Assembly (NCBI GenBank): GCA_913054055.1 | Contig: CAJXIT010000011.1 | Location: 1-22,560, forward strand | DNA length: 22,560 nt | Origin: an uncultured Thalassolituus sp. | Lineage (GTDB): Bacteria > Pseudomonadota > Gammaproteobacteria > Pseudomonadales > Oceanobacteraceae | Direction: 5' to 3' | In this document: positions 17,119 through 22,560 of the stretch, one piece after another | Numbering within the stretch: position 1 is the stretch's first letter | Layout: every line of letters begins with the position of its first letter | Notes under the pieces: generated by a model | What the model was told of the DNA's origin: nothing | The model's database searches: none | Seen by the model: the letters and a program-made list of their open reading frames with translations, nothing else | Made by a program: the position numbers and the translations under genes

Positions 17119-18015
17119 ATGCCTTTAACACGCGATGCCGCCTTCAATGTTGCTCAAGTATTAAGTGAAGCCCTACCTTACATCCAACGCTTTGTTGGCA
17201 AAACCATCGTTGTAAAATACGGCGGCAACGCCATGACCGAAGACGAACTGAAAAACAGCTTTGCTCGCGACATGGTTATGCTAAAACTGGTTGGCATTAA
17301 CCCCATTGTTGTTCACGGTGGCGGCCCACAAATAGGGGATTTATTAGATCGCTTAAGCATTGAAAGCCATTTCGTAAATGGCATGCGTGTCACCAATAGC
17401 CAAACCATGGACGTGGTTGAAATGGTTTTAGGTGGCTCGGTAAACAAAGACATTGTGAACTTGATTAACCAAAATGGCGGACAAGCCATGGGTTTAACCG
17501 GTAAAGACGGTCAGTTAATCAAAGCTAAAAAGTTGAAAGTGACACAAAAAACACCGGACATGCAGCAACCTGAAATCATCGACATCGGCCACGTGGGCGA
17601 AGTTGAAACCATCAACACAAAAGTATTAGAAATGCTTGCCAGCTCAGACATCATTCCTGTGATTGCACCTATTGGTGTTGGCCCTGATGGGGAATCTTAT
17701 AACATCAATGCTGACCTAGTGGCGGGTAAAGTGGCAGAAGCCGTGAATGCTGAAAAGTTGCTGCTGCTTACGAATATTGCAGGCCTAATGGATAAAGAAG
17801 GCAAAATCTTAACTGGCTTAACCACCGAACAAGTAGATGGCTTAATTGAAGATGGCACCATTTATGGCGGCATGCTGCCTAAAATCCAGTGTGCTTTAGA
17901 TGCGGTACACGGGGGCGTCAACAGCGCCCACATCATTGATGGGCGAGTGAATCACAGCACCATGCTTGAAATATTCACCGATGAAGGTGTAGGCACGCTC
18001 ATTACCAATGGCTAA
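17119..18015 (+). CDS. argB: Acetylglutamate kinase
   Basis: Phosphorylates N-acetylglutamate, the second step of arginine synthesis, in the cytoplasm. The amino-acid-kinase fold motifs are clear: VVKYGGNAM (31-39), VVHGGGPQI (64-72), GMRVT (88-92) and later IGVGPDGESYNINADLVAG. The C-terminal LEIFTDEGVGTLI is also typical. Starts at 17077, 17107 and 17119 are open. The last is preferred because MPLTRDAAFNVAQVL aligns with the family N-terminus and a consensus -10 overlaps the first. None has a strong ribosome site. The gene is followed by a long palindrome at 18063-18096. The product is 298 residues, the usual length. Confidence 0.96.
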   Translation: MPLTRDAAFNVAQVLSEALPYIQRFVGKTIVVKYGGNAMTEDELKNSFARDMVMLKLVGINPIVVHGGGPQIGDLLDRLSIESHFVNGMRVTNSQTMDVVEMVLGGSVNKDIVNLINQNGGQAMGLTGKDGQLIKAKKLKVTQKTPDMQQPEIIDIGHVGEVETINTKVLEMLASSDIIPVIAPIGVGPDGESYNINADLVAGKVAEAVNAEKLLLLTNIAGLMDKEGKILTGLTTEQVDGLIEDGTIYGGMLPKIQCALDAVHGGVNSAHIIDGRVNHSTMLEIFTDEGVGTLITNG

Positions 18016-18062
18016 TTTGGCTTTACAAGCCCTTGAAACCATACCCAAACCCAACAAAAGCG

Positions 18063-18096
18063 GTTAAATTCATAGGTAAGCCCCTATGAATTTAAC
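18063..18096 (+). other. 14-bp perfect inverted repeat between argB and slmA
   Basis: GTTAAATTCATAGG and CCTATGAATTTAAC are separated by 6 bases. The stem is AT-rich and followed by TTAA rather than a T-run, so it is not a textbook terminator. It could be a weak terminator for argB or a dimer-binding operator ahead of slmA. Confidence 0.5.
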
Positions 18097-18194
18097 TTAA
18101 ATAAAACCAGATCACGAAATGAGCCATTATCCATTGCAGCCAGTGTGACTGCAGATTAGGATAGCTATCATTAGACGATCCAAGTAAGACCCTT

Positions 18195-18797
18195 ATGACG
18201 GAACAGAAACCATCACGTAAACAGCAAATACTGCAAGCCCTTGCGCATATGCTGGAAGTGAATCCAGGTGCCCGTATTACTACGGCCAGCCTAGCCAAGG
18301 AAGTTGGCGTAAGCGAAGCGGCCTTATATCGTCATTTTCCTAGCAAAGCGAAAATGTTTGAAGGCTTAATTGAATTCATTGAAGCCACCATTTTCACTCG
18401 CATTAACCGTATTCGTTCAGAGCAAGATGACACCTTATCTCGCATCGAACAGTCTATGACGTTGATTCTCACATTTGCTGAAAAGAACCCTGGTATGTGC
18501 CGTATTTTAACTGGCGATGCCTTATCCGGTGAAACCGAACGTTTACGTGCACGCATCGCACAGTTTTTTGAACGTTTAGAAACACAGCTAAAACAAATTT
18601 TACGTGAAGCCGAATTGCGCGACGTGAAAAGCTCCTCCATTGATGAAGGGGCCATGGCAAACTTATTATTGGCTTTGATTGAAGGTCGCATTCGTCAGTA
18701 TGTTCGCACAGAGTTTAAGAATAAGCCTTTAGAAAACTGGCCAATTCAATGGTCATTTCTATCGGCCAACATGCTGACAGAAACAGAACTGGCTTAG
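18195..18797 (+). CDS. slmA: SlmA, nucleoid occlusion factor (TetR family)
   Basis: A 200-residue TetR-type DNA-binding protein that, in E. coli, binds chromosomal sites and blocks FtsZ ring formation over the nucleoid. The N-terminal helix-turn-helix RITTASLAKEVGVSEAALYRHFPSKAKMF (about 27-55) is nearly the E. coli SlmA sequence, and NPGMCRILTGDAL, RIAQFFERLETQLKQILREAE and the C-terminal VRTEFKNKP also match. The ATG at 18195 has only a weak upstream AAG. Its position next to pyrE is the E. coli order, whereas Pseudomonas, which shares the rest of this neighbourhood, has no slmA there to my knowledge. No GTGAGTACTCAC-type SlmA box is seen nearby. A strong terminator follows. Confidence 0.94.
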   Translation: MTEQKPSRKQQILQALAHMLEVNPGARITTASLAKEVGVSEAALYRHFPSKAKMFEGLIEFIEATIFTRINRIRSEQDDTLSRIEQSMTLILTFAEKNPGMCRILTGDALSGETERLRARIAQFFERLETQLKQILREAELRDVKSSSIDEGAMANLLLALIEGRIRQYVRTEFKNKPLENWPIQWSFLSANMLTETELA

Positions 18798-18823
18798 GTC
18801 AAATCAAAAACACTTAACCATAA

Positions 18824-18851
18824 AAAAAACCAGAGCTTGCTCTGGTTTTTT
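18824..18851 (+). terminator. Rho-independent terminator after slmA
   Basis: Stem CCAGAGC / GCTCTGG with a 2-base loop, flanked by AAAAAA and TTTTTT; it begins 27 bases after the slmA stop and could act in both directions. Confidence 0.92.
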
Positions 18852-18934
18852 CGTTTTGACCTTTCACAATGAAAAGCCATTAGAAATAATATAACTGCTC
18901 AAATTTGGCTGACACCAGACGTGACCATATGCTT

Positions 18935-19048
18935 ACGTCATACCTGAAGTGAGGAACGAACTGTCTGGTATCTATAAATCAACCAGCACATATTTGGAAA
19001 CCGCCTGAGACTCCCGATCAAAGCACTGCGTGCGTCGGGAGTGACGGT
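18935..19048 (+). repeat. Dispersed palindromic repeat, copy 1
   Basis: A roughly 110-base element in the 306-base gap between slmA and pyrE. Its core at 18995-19045 (GGAAACCGCCTGAGACTCCC onward) recurs nearly identically in inverted orientation at 20911-20969. The core folds as ACTCCCGA...TCGGGAGT with an inner GCAC-TGC-GTGC hairpin. The less conserved 5' part (GTCATACCTGAAGTGAG, ATCAACC) also aligns with copy 2. The rest of this gap, apart from the slmA terminator, shows nothing I recognise. It resembles a REP/MITE-type mobile palindrome; no transposase is nearby. Confidence 0.8.
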
Positions 19049-19103
19049 GTGTGATGTATTACATTCAATGCAGAATCAAATACATCACGGCAAAGCTAAC
19101 GAA

Positions 19104-19748
19104 TTAAATGCCGTACTGTTCGCGGTAAGCTTTAATAGCTGGAAAGTACTGTTTGAAATCTTCTTTTTCCGACACGTATTGCATCACTTGCTCAAGTTTT
19201 ACAATGCTGATCACAGGAATCTTAAAGTCACGCTCCACTTCTTGAATGGCTGACAATTCACCTTTGCCTTTTTCTTGGCGATCTAGCGCAATGATTACAC
19301 CTGCCGGTTTGGCGCCATCATGTTCAGCCAGCATATCCATCACCTCACGAATCGCTGTCCCCGCTGTAATCACATCGTCAATGATTAAGATATTGCCTTC
19401 AAGTGGGGCGCCCACTAACGTGCCACCTTCACCATGGGCTTTTTTCTCTTTGCGGTTAAACGTATAAGGGGTATCGCGATCGTATTCTTGAGACAACGCC
19501 ATTGCCGTGGTGGCAGATAAAGGAATGCCTTTGTAAGCAGGGCCAAACAATACATCCATTTCCACACCGGAATTCACAATGGCAGCGGCATAGCTTTTAG
19601 CTAAGGTTGCCATGGCTTTACCACTGTTAAACAATCCGGCATTAAAAAAGTACGGGCTAATGCGACCAGACTTTAATTCAAACTCGCCAAATTTCAGTAC
19701 ACCTTGCTCAATGGCAAATTCAATAAACGCTTTTTGATAATCCTGCAT
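19104..19748 (-). CDS. pyrE: Orotate phosphoribosyltransferase
   Basis: Joins orotate to PRPP to make orotidine monophosphate in pyrimidine synthesis. It is a 214-residue type I phosphoribosyltransferase with LKSGRISPYFFNAGLF (25-40), the flexible catalytic loop RKEKKAHGEGG (99-109) and the PRPP motif LIIDDVITAGTAI (121-133). The internal ATG at 19748 is preferred over 19760 because MQDYQKAFIEFA is the family N-terminus; neither start has a strong ribosome site. It is divergent from the Crc-like gene across 280 bases, as in Pseudomonas pyrE-crc. No classical terminator is seen between its stop and the copy 1 repeat, whose hairpin may serve that purpose. Confidence 0.97.
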   Translation of the reverse strand: MQDYQKAFIEFAIEQGVLKFGEFELKSGRISPYFFNAGLFNSGKAMATLAKSYAAAIVNSGVEMDVLFGPAYKGIPLSATTAMALSQEYDRDTPYTFNRKEKKAHGEGGTLVGAPLEGNILIIDDVITAGTAIREVMDMLAEHDGAKPAGVIIALDRQEKGKGELSAIQEVERDFKIPVISIVKLEQVMQYVSEKEDFKQYFPAIKAYREQYGI

Positions 19749-19992
19749 CTGGCCAACCATATATCTAACTGAGTGCTTTAAGAAGAGTAAACGCTCTAGC
19801 CAAGGTTCGCCAACTTATGGATATAAATGGTCGAACTGAGCTAATATTCGTTTTATAGGCGGGTATTTTAACGGCTGCGTCTATAATTCCCATCATACAA
19901 AGCAAAATAACCAAAATAATTGCAATACAGGCTATATCCCAACCAATCTGGCTTAAAAAACACGTTTTTAAAGATGTGCAAAAAGGCAAAAC

Positions 19993-20001
19993 TGGTATCA
20001 T
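19993..20001 (+). promoter_or_regulatory. Extended -10 promoter of the crc-like gene
   Basis: TGG-TATCAT fits the TGn-extended -10 form and lies 28 bases before the ATG at 20029. The -35 position at 17 bases (GATGTG) is poor, which extended -10 promoters tolerate. The rest of the 280-base pyrE-crc gap shows no other element I can name. Confidence 0.45.
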
Positions 20002-20028
20002 AGCCGCCTCGCAAGATAGGGAGCCTTT

Positions 20029-20799
20029 ATGAGGGTAATGACTGTACAAGTTGACGGATTAGAAGCCGCTGTAAAAGAGGGCTTTTATGACTGGATCCTA
20101 GATCAGGATGCTGACGTGGTGTGTGTACAGAATCTGAAGGCAAAAGAATATCAGCTTAGCGATAACGTACTTTACCCAGAACACTACAACGCCTACTTTT
20201 TTGATGCCGAGCCAGACAATTATTCTGGTGTCGCGGTCTTAACCAAAGAAATGCCAAAGGCCATTATGACAGGCCTAGCTTTTGAAGCCTGCGATCGCTT
20301 TGGGCGCTATGTGCAAGCGGACTTCGATCAAGTGTCTATTGGATCTGTGTTATTTCCAACCATAGATGAACACAATACGCTGGACGACAAACTGGGCTTT
20401 CAGCAAGAGTTCATTGAACACCTGAAAAAAACCAAACGAAAGCGCCGCGAATTTATTTTTGCTGGTCACTTTGGTGTTGCCCATAAATCAGTGGATTTAG
20501 CCGACTACAAAGCCAATCAAAACGAACCGGGGTTCTTGCCCGAAGAGCAAGCTTTCATGGACCAAATTACTGGCCCGCTAGAATTTGTTGATGCCTTCCG
20601 TGAAGCCAACTTTGGTGAAAACCAGTTCACTTGGTTTCCTGACGAAGCCTCTGCTCAACGCAATAAAAATGGCTGGCGCTTAGATTATCAAATATGCACG
20701 GCAGAACTGCGCCAGTACATTGTTGAAGCCAAGGTGTTAAACGACCGCATTTGGGGCGGACAATATGCCGCCACCATGATCGAATACGAATTTGATTAA
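20029..20799 (+). CDS. crc: Crc-like catabolite repression control protein (degenerate exonuclease III fold)
   Basis: A 256-residue endonuclease/exonuclease/phosphatase-fold protein. It sits beside pyrE, as crc does in Pseudomonas, and resembles Crc in GLAFEACDRFGRYVQADFDQVSIGS, KRKRREFIFAG, GFLPEEQAFMDQ and WRLDYQ. The catalytic residues of exonuclease III are lost: the LQETK Glu is Asn35 (VQNLK), the GDFN Asp and Asn are His147 and Gly149 (GHFGVAH), and the final His of the DHAP motif is Tyr246 (GGQYAAT). It is therefore very unlikely to be a nuclease. In Pseudomonas, Crc works with Hfq on A-rich mRNA sites to repress catabolic genes. A ribosome site AGGGAG lies 6 bases before the ATG, with an extended -10 upstream. 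The fold call is firm; Crc function in this organism is inferred from synteny and similarity. Confidence 0.85.
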   Translation: MRVMTVQVDGLEAAVKEGFYDWILDQDADVVCVQNLKAKEYQLSDNVLYPEHYNAYFFDAEPDNYSGVAVLTKEMPKAIMTGLAFEACDRFGRYVQADFDQVSIGSVLFPTIDEHNTLDDKLGFQQEFIEHLKKTKRKRREFIFAGHFGVAHKSVDLADYKANQNEPGFLPEEQAFMDQITGPLEFVDAFREANFGENQFTWFPDEASAQRNKNGWRLDYQICTAELRQYIVEAKVLNDRIWGGQYAATMIEYEFD

Positions 20800-20828
20800 A
20801 TATCCCAACTGAAGAAAACAGTACAAAT

Positions 20829-20860
20829 AAAAAACGGGGCCTATCAGTGTCCCGTTTTTT
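20829..20860 (+). terminator. Rho-independent terminator after crc-like gene
   Basis: AAAAAACGGG pairs with CCCGTTTTTT around a 12-base loop, which a G-T pair can shorten; it starts 29 bases after the stop codon. Confidence 0.88.
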
Positions 20861-20864
20861 ATTA

Positions 20865-20890
20865 CGTCATGCCCGCGAACGCGGGGATCT
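20865..20890. repeat. Short REP-type palindrome
   Basis: CGTCATGCCCGCGAACGCGGGGATCT forms a 5-bp CCCGC/GCGGG hairpin. Its outer form (CGTCAT-CCCG...CGGG-A) is shared with the adjacent larger repeat copy 2, suggesting related elements in tandem. Confidence 0.6.
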
Positions 20891-20910
20891 CTTATTTTTT
20901 ATTAAGCCTA

Positions 20911-21017
20911 TCGTCATTCCCGACGCACGAAGTGCTTTGATCGGGAGTCTCAGGCAGTTTCCGAATTTGTGGCAGGTTGATGTTATGGATGCCTGCAGCT
21001 CACTTCTGGTATAACGC
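20911..21017 (-). repeat. Dispersed palindromic repeat, copy 2 (inverted)
   Basis: Inverted copy of the element at 18935-19048. The core at 20912-20963 (CGTCATTCCCGACGCACGAA onward) differs from copy 1 at only a few positions, and the inner hairpin stays paired (GCAC-GAA-GTGC). The tail ATCAACC...GTTATACCAGAAGTGAG also aligns, on the minus strand. It lies in the 323-base gap between crc and the DUF3047 gene, after the crc terminator and a short REP-type palindrome. The remaining 100 bases to 21122 show nothing I recognise. Confidence 0.8.
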
Positions 21018-21122
21018 AACAAAAAGCAGGAACAAAACAAACTACTAAGAAATTAGTTTATTCTGCCACGCCGAATCAGCAAGCTAGGTACCTGAGATTG
21101 CTTTATCAAGGCGTTAAACACA

Positions 21123-21818
21123 CTAGTTATGAATCGACTTACTGATACTGGCTAAAGGTTTGCCTTGCAATGCTCTGATGTCCCCATAATAGCCAACAGC
21201 ATGGCCCTTAATGGCATCACTATCTGTCATCAAAGTAATGTCATCAATGGCGTCTATGTGCTCGCCAAATAACTCAAACCAATCCTTTTGAATGTGTCGT
21301 GATAAAGTTTGCCATTTCATAGTGGTTTGCCCTTCTCCGCTGACCACCAACACCTTGTTATTGGCGTCTATGGCCCAGTGACTATTAATGGCTTGATTGG
21401 CCGACCACACATAGTGCAATGACTTAGCATCAGAAAATAATGGGGTTTGACTGACAATCACACGCAAAACAAAGTCATCGCCCTGTGGCAGCATCTCATT
21501 ATAATCCGTGATTCTTTGCTCTAGCCCTTCTTCATTAACCGTCATGGCATATGGCAAAATTTGCGCGGTCCATTGCCATTGCAAAATGGGCATGACATTT
21601 AAGTCAATCTCGTGACTGTAATTTAAGCTAGACGCTGATGAACGACTCTCTGCTCGAATGATCACACCTTGCTCTATGTCCATAATGGGCTCGTAGATGG
21701 TGTCACCCACTAAACTAGTATGCGTCCAATCTTCTAAATTGCCTTCCAGCAGAATCGGTTGGGCTAAACAGGTATTGGTCAGCAGCAAGTAAGCAATTAA
21801 CGCAGGAAAAAGTCTCAT
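21123..21818 (-). CDS. DUF3047 family secreted protein
   Basis: A 231-residue protein with an N-terminal signal peptide (about 1-19, cleavage likely after TCLA; the cysteine is not in a proper lipobox) and a DUF3047 domain. Family-type motifs are LQWQW (79-83), QGDDFVLRVIV (112-122), LHYVWSAN (134-141), SRHIQKDWFELFG (173-185) and GHAVGYYGDI (205-214). The function of DUF3047 is unknown; the secretion signal places it in the periplasm or outer envelope. The minus-strand ribosome site AGAGG lies 6 bases before the ATG at 21818, and directly upstream of it is AATAATAA (21832-21839), which fits the AAnAAnAA Hfq/Crc site form. No obvious terminator follows. Confidence 0.8.
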   Translation of the reverse strand: MRLFPALIAYLLLTNTCLAQPILLEGNLEDWTHTSLVGDTIYEPIMDIEQGVIIRAESRSSASSLNYSHEIDLNVMPILQWQWTAQILPYAMTVNEEGLEQRITDYNEMLPQGDDFVLRVIVSQTPLFSDAKSLHYVWSANQAINSHWAIDANNKVLVVSGEGQTTMKWQTLSRHIQKDWFELFGEHIDAIDDITLMTDSDAIKGHAVGYYGDIRALQGKPLASISKSIHN

Positions 21819-21831
21819 CCATGACCTCTTT

Positions 21832-21839
21832 TTATTATT
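21832..21839 (-). promoter_or_regulatory. Possible Hfq/Crc A-rich (CA) motif before the DUF3047 gene
   Basis: On the minus strand AATAATAA exactly fits AAnAAnAA and ends 13 bases before the start codon, just upstream of the AGAGG ribosome site. Such motifs are expected by chance in AT-rich leaders. Confidence 0.3.
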
Positions 21840-21853
21840 TTATTTATGAGATG

Positions 21854-21956
21854 GCGAAGTGTGAGCCACCTTATTACTGGGCCATGGGTATATCAATATC
21901 AAAATGCGCTAATCTGGCAAACTGTCTGAGGCTGACCACATAATTGTGAGATTGAC
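21854..21956 (+). repeat. Possible degenerate third copy of the dispersed repeat
   Basis: GAAGTGTGAG, GGTATATCAATATCAA and CAAACTGTCTGAGGCTGACC align in order and spacing with the outer parts of copies 1 and 2, but the hairpin core is not recognisable. It lies between the DUF3047 and SutA-like genes, in the same orientation as copy 1. Confidence 0.35.
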
Positions 21957-22015
21957 CCAAGTATCAAATATAAAAATGGTACAAGTTAACCACTTACCAG
22001 TGAATGTCCACACAC

Positions 22016-22043
22016 AAAAAAAGCGGCACAAGGCCGCTTTTTT
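22016..22043. terminator. Rho-independent terminator after the SutA-like gene
   Basis: AGCGGC / GCCGCT with a 5-base loop, flanked by A and T runs on both sides. It lies 18 bases past the minus-strand stop at 22062 and can work in both directions. Confidence 0.9.
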
Positions 22044-22061
22044 CTATCTATGTCCGCCCGA

Positions 22062-22307
22062 CTAAATTGGGCGAGAGCCATAGTTTGATGTGGGTTTACG
22101 CGGTGGATCCGCCATCACATTGGGTTCAATTTCATCAATGGAACCACCGGCTTTTAAAAAAGCCTCTACTTCACTATCAACTTGCGTTCGCAATTTCTGA
22201 CGAGAAGCAATGGAACGCAATACGCCTTCTTCTGTACTGCCAATAAATTCCATATCTGGTTGGTCTGCCGAAACTGGCTGATCTTTCACTTTTTTAGCTC
22301 TAGGCAT
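22062..22307 (-). CDS. sutA: SutA-like RNA polymerase-binding transcriptional regulator
   Basis: A small, highly charged protein of 81 residues. Its C-terminal block, AGGSIDEIEPNVMADPPRKP followed by TSNYGSRPI (53-81), closely resembles the C-terminus of Pseudomonas SutA as I remember it (recall, not a search), preceded by a predicted helix (about 27-52). Pseudomonas SutA binds RNA polymerase and supports transcription during slow growth. Here the N-terminus is short and Lys/Arg-rich (PRAKKVKD) and lacks the long acidic tail of the Pseudomonas protein, so activity could differ. The ATG at 22307 is chosen because AGGAGAG lies just before it; an upstream in-frame ATG at 22337 has no ribosome site. 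A good promoter lies about 47 bases upstream and a strong terminator follows, so it is a single-gene unit. Confidence 0.7.
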   Translation of the reverse strand: MPRAKKVKDQPVSADQPDMEFIGSTEEGVLRSIASRQKLRTQVDSEVEAFLKAGGSIDEIEPNVMADPPRKPTSNYGSRPI

Positions 22308-22353
22308 AAACGCTCTCCTATCCATATCCGTGAGCAAATAAATCTGCTTAGAA

Positions 22354-22382
22354 TATATAGTTCAGCATTGCCCCCGTGTCAG
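22354..22382 (-). promoter_or_regulatory. Sigma70-type promoter of the SutA-like gene
   Basis: On the minus strand CTGACA (22377-22382) and TATATA (22354-22359) are spaced by exactly 17 bases. The leader would be about 40 bases and contains the AGGAGAG ribosome site. Confidence 0.6.
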
Positions 22383-22474
22383 ACATTGGTTTATAGGGAT
22401 TAGCTATATAAAAGACGTTTTTAATGCCTTGGTGCCTTTCGAATATCCTTTCACTTGCTTTAAGCTGCTGATTT

Positions 22475-22560
22475 TTAAACAGTTTTATCAATGGCCATGA
22501 ATCCTGATTCGTTTAACTTTGAAAATAAGTCGTCGCAATTCAGCCAGACCATTTGAAACC
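22475..22560 (-). CDS. Possible 3' end of an unidentified gene
   Basis: The minus strand reads open from the window edge for 27 codons to a TAA at 22475-22477 (FQMVWLNCDDLFSKLNESGF and then MAIDKTV). Amino-acid and codon composition look protein-like, but the stretch is too short to identify, and an alternative minus-strand frame is also open for 23 codons. No terminator is visible between this stop and the SutA-like promoter. I do not assign a function. Confidence 0.3.
   Translation of the reverse strand, partial: FQMVWLNCDDLFSKLNESGFMAIDKTV

Noticed and set aside
18332..18691. Minus-strand frame of 119 codons inside slmA
   Set aside because: Shadow of slmA, whose sense frame matches SlmA along its full length.
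19765..20049. Minus-strand open frame of 94 codons with a hydrophobic stretch
   Set aside because: It overlaps the crc start, its ribosome site and promoter, and occupies the divergent pyrE-crc gap; hydrophobicity follows from AT-rich DNA.
22182..22403. Plus-strand frame of 73 codons opposite the SutA-like gene
   Set aside because: Antisense to a better-supported gene with promoter, ribosome site and terminator on the other strand.
1..22560. CRISPR arrays, prophage, insertion sequences, tRNA, rRNA, defence genes
   Set aside because: No regular repeat-spacer pattern, transposase, integrase, or RNA-gene signature was seen; nearly all genes are conserved housekeeping or motility genes.

Overview
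The window is a stretch of chromosome from a gammaproteobacterium. Gene content and order closely follow two Pseudomonas neighbourhoods: pilG/gshB-tonB3-yqgE-ruvX-pyrR-pyrB-pyrC'...pilU-pilT-yggS-proC, and radC-coaBC-dut-algC-argB...pyrE-crc. The DNA is visibly more AT-rich than Pseudomonas, and a SlmA gene sits between argB and pyrE (E. coli has it between dut and pyrE). I infer a marine, Oceanospirillales-like bacterium with type IV pili; the genus cannot be fixed from this sequence alone.

Layout. Positions 1-157 hold the start of pilG on the minus strand, divergent from gshB (345-1301). From 1439 to 6177 runs a tight plus-strand cluster: a TonB3-like protein, YqgE, RuvX, PyrR, PyrB and a catalytically dead dihydroorotase (PyrC'), closed by a strong terminator. 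A small membrane-anchored protein of unknown function follows on the minus strand, then the twitching ATPases pilU and pilT (minus), with a 16-bp hairpin between them. Divergent from pilT is yggS-proC (plus). A large 7TMR-DISM/PAS histidine kinase (10678-13011, minus) lies where the two Pseudomonas-type neighbourhoods join.

After radC (minus) comes the plus-strand run coaBC-dut-algC-argB (CoA, dUTP hydrolysis, sugar-phosphate mutase, arginine), then slmA. pyrE (minus) and a Crc-like degenerate exonuclease III (plus) are divergent, and the pair is flanked by inverted copies of a roughly 100-bp palindromic repeat. The right end carries a DUF3047 secreted protein, a small SutA-like RNA polymerase-binding protein with a good promoter, and possibly the 3' end of one more gene.

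Most of the window is conserved housekeeping DNA. I see no CRISPR array, phage, insertion sequence, tRNA or rRNA, and no convincing new multi-gene system. The points most worth a second look are the heavily degenerated Crc nuclease site, an A-rich Hfq/Crc-type motif in front of the DUF3047 gene, the dispersed repeats around pyrE-crc, the short SutA-like protein, the altered substrate loop of the AlgC-type mutase, and the orphan kinase at the synteny junction.
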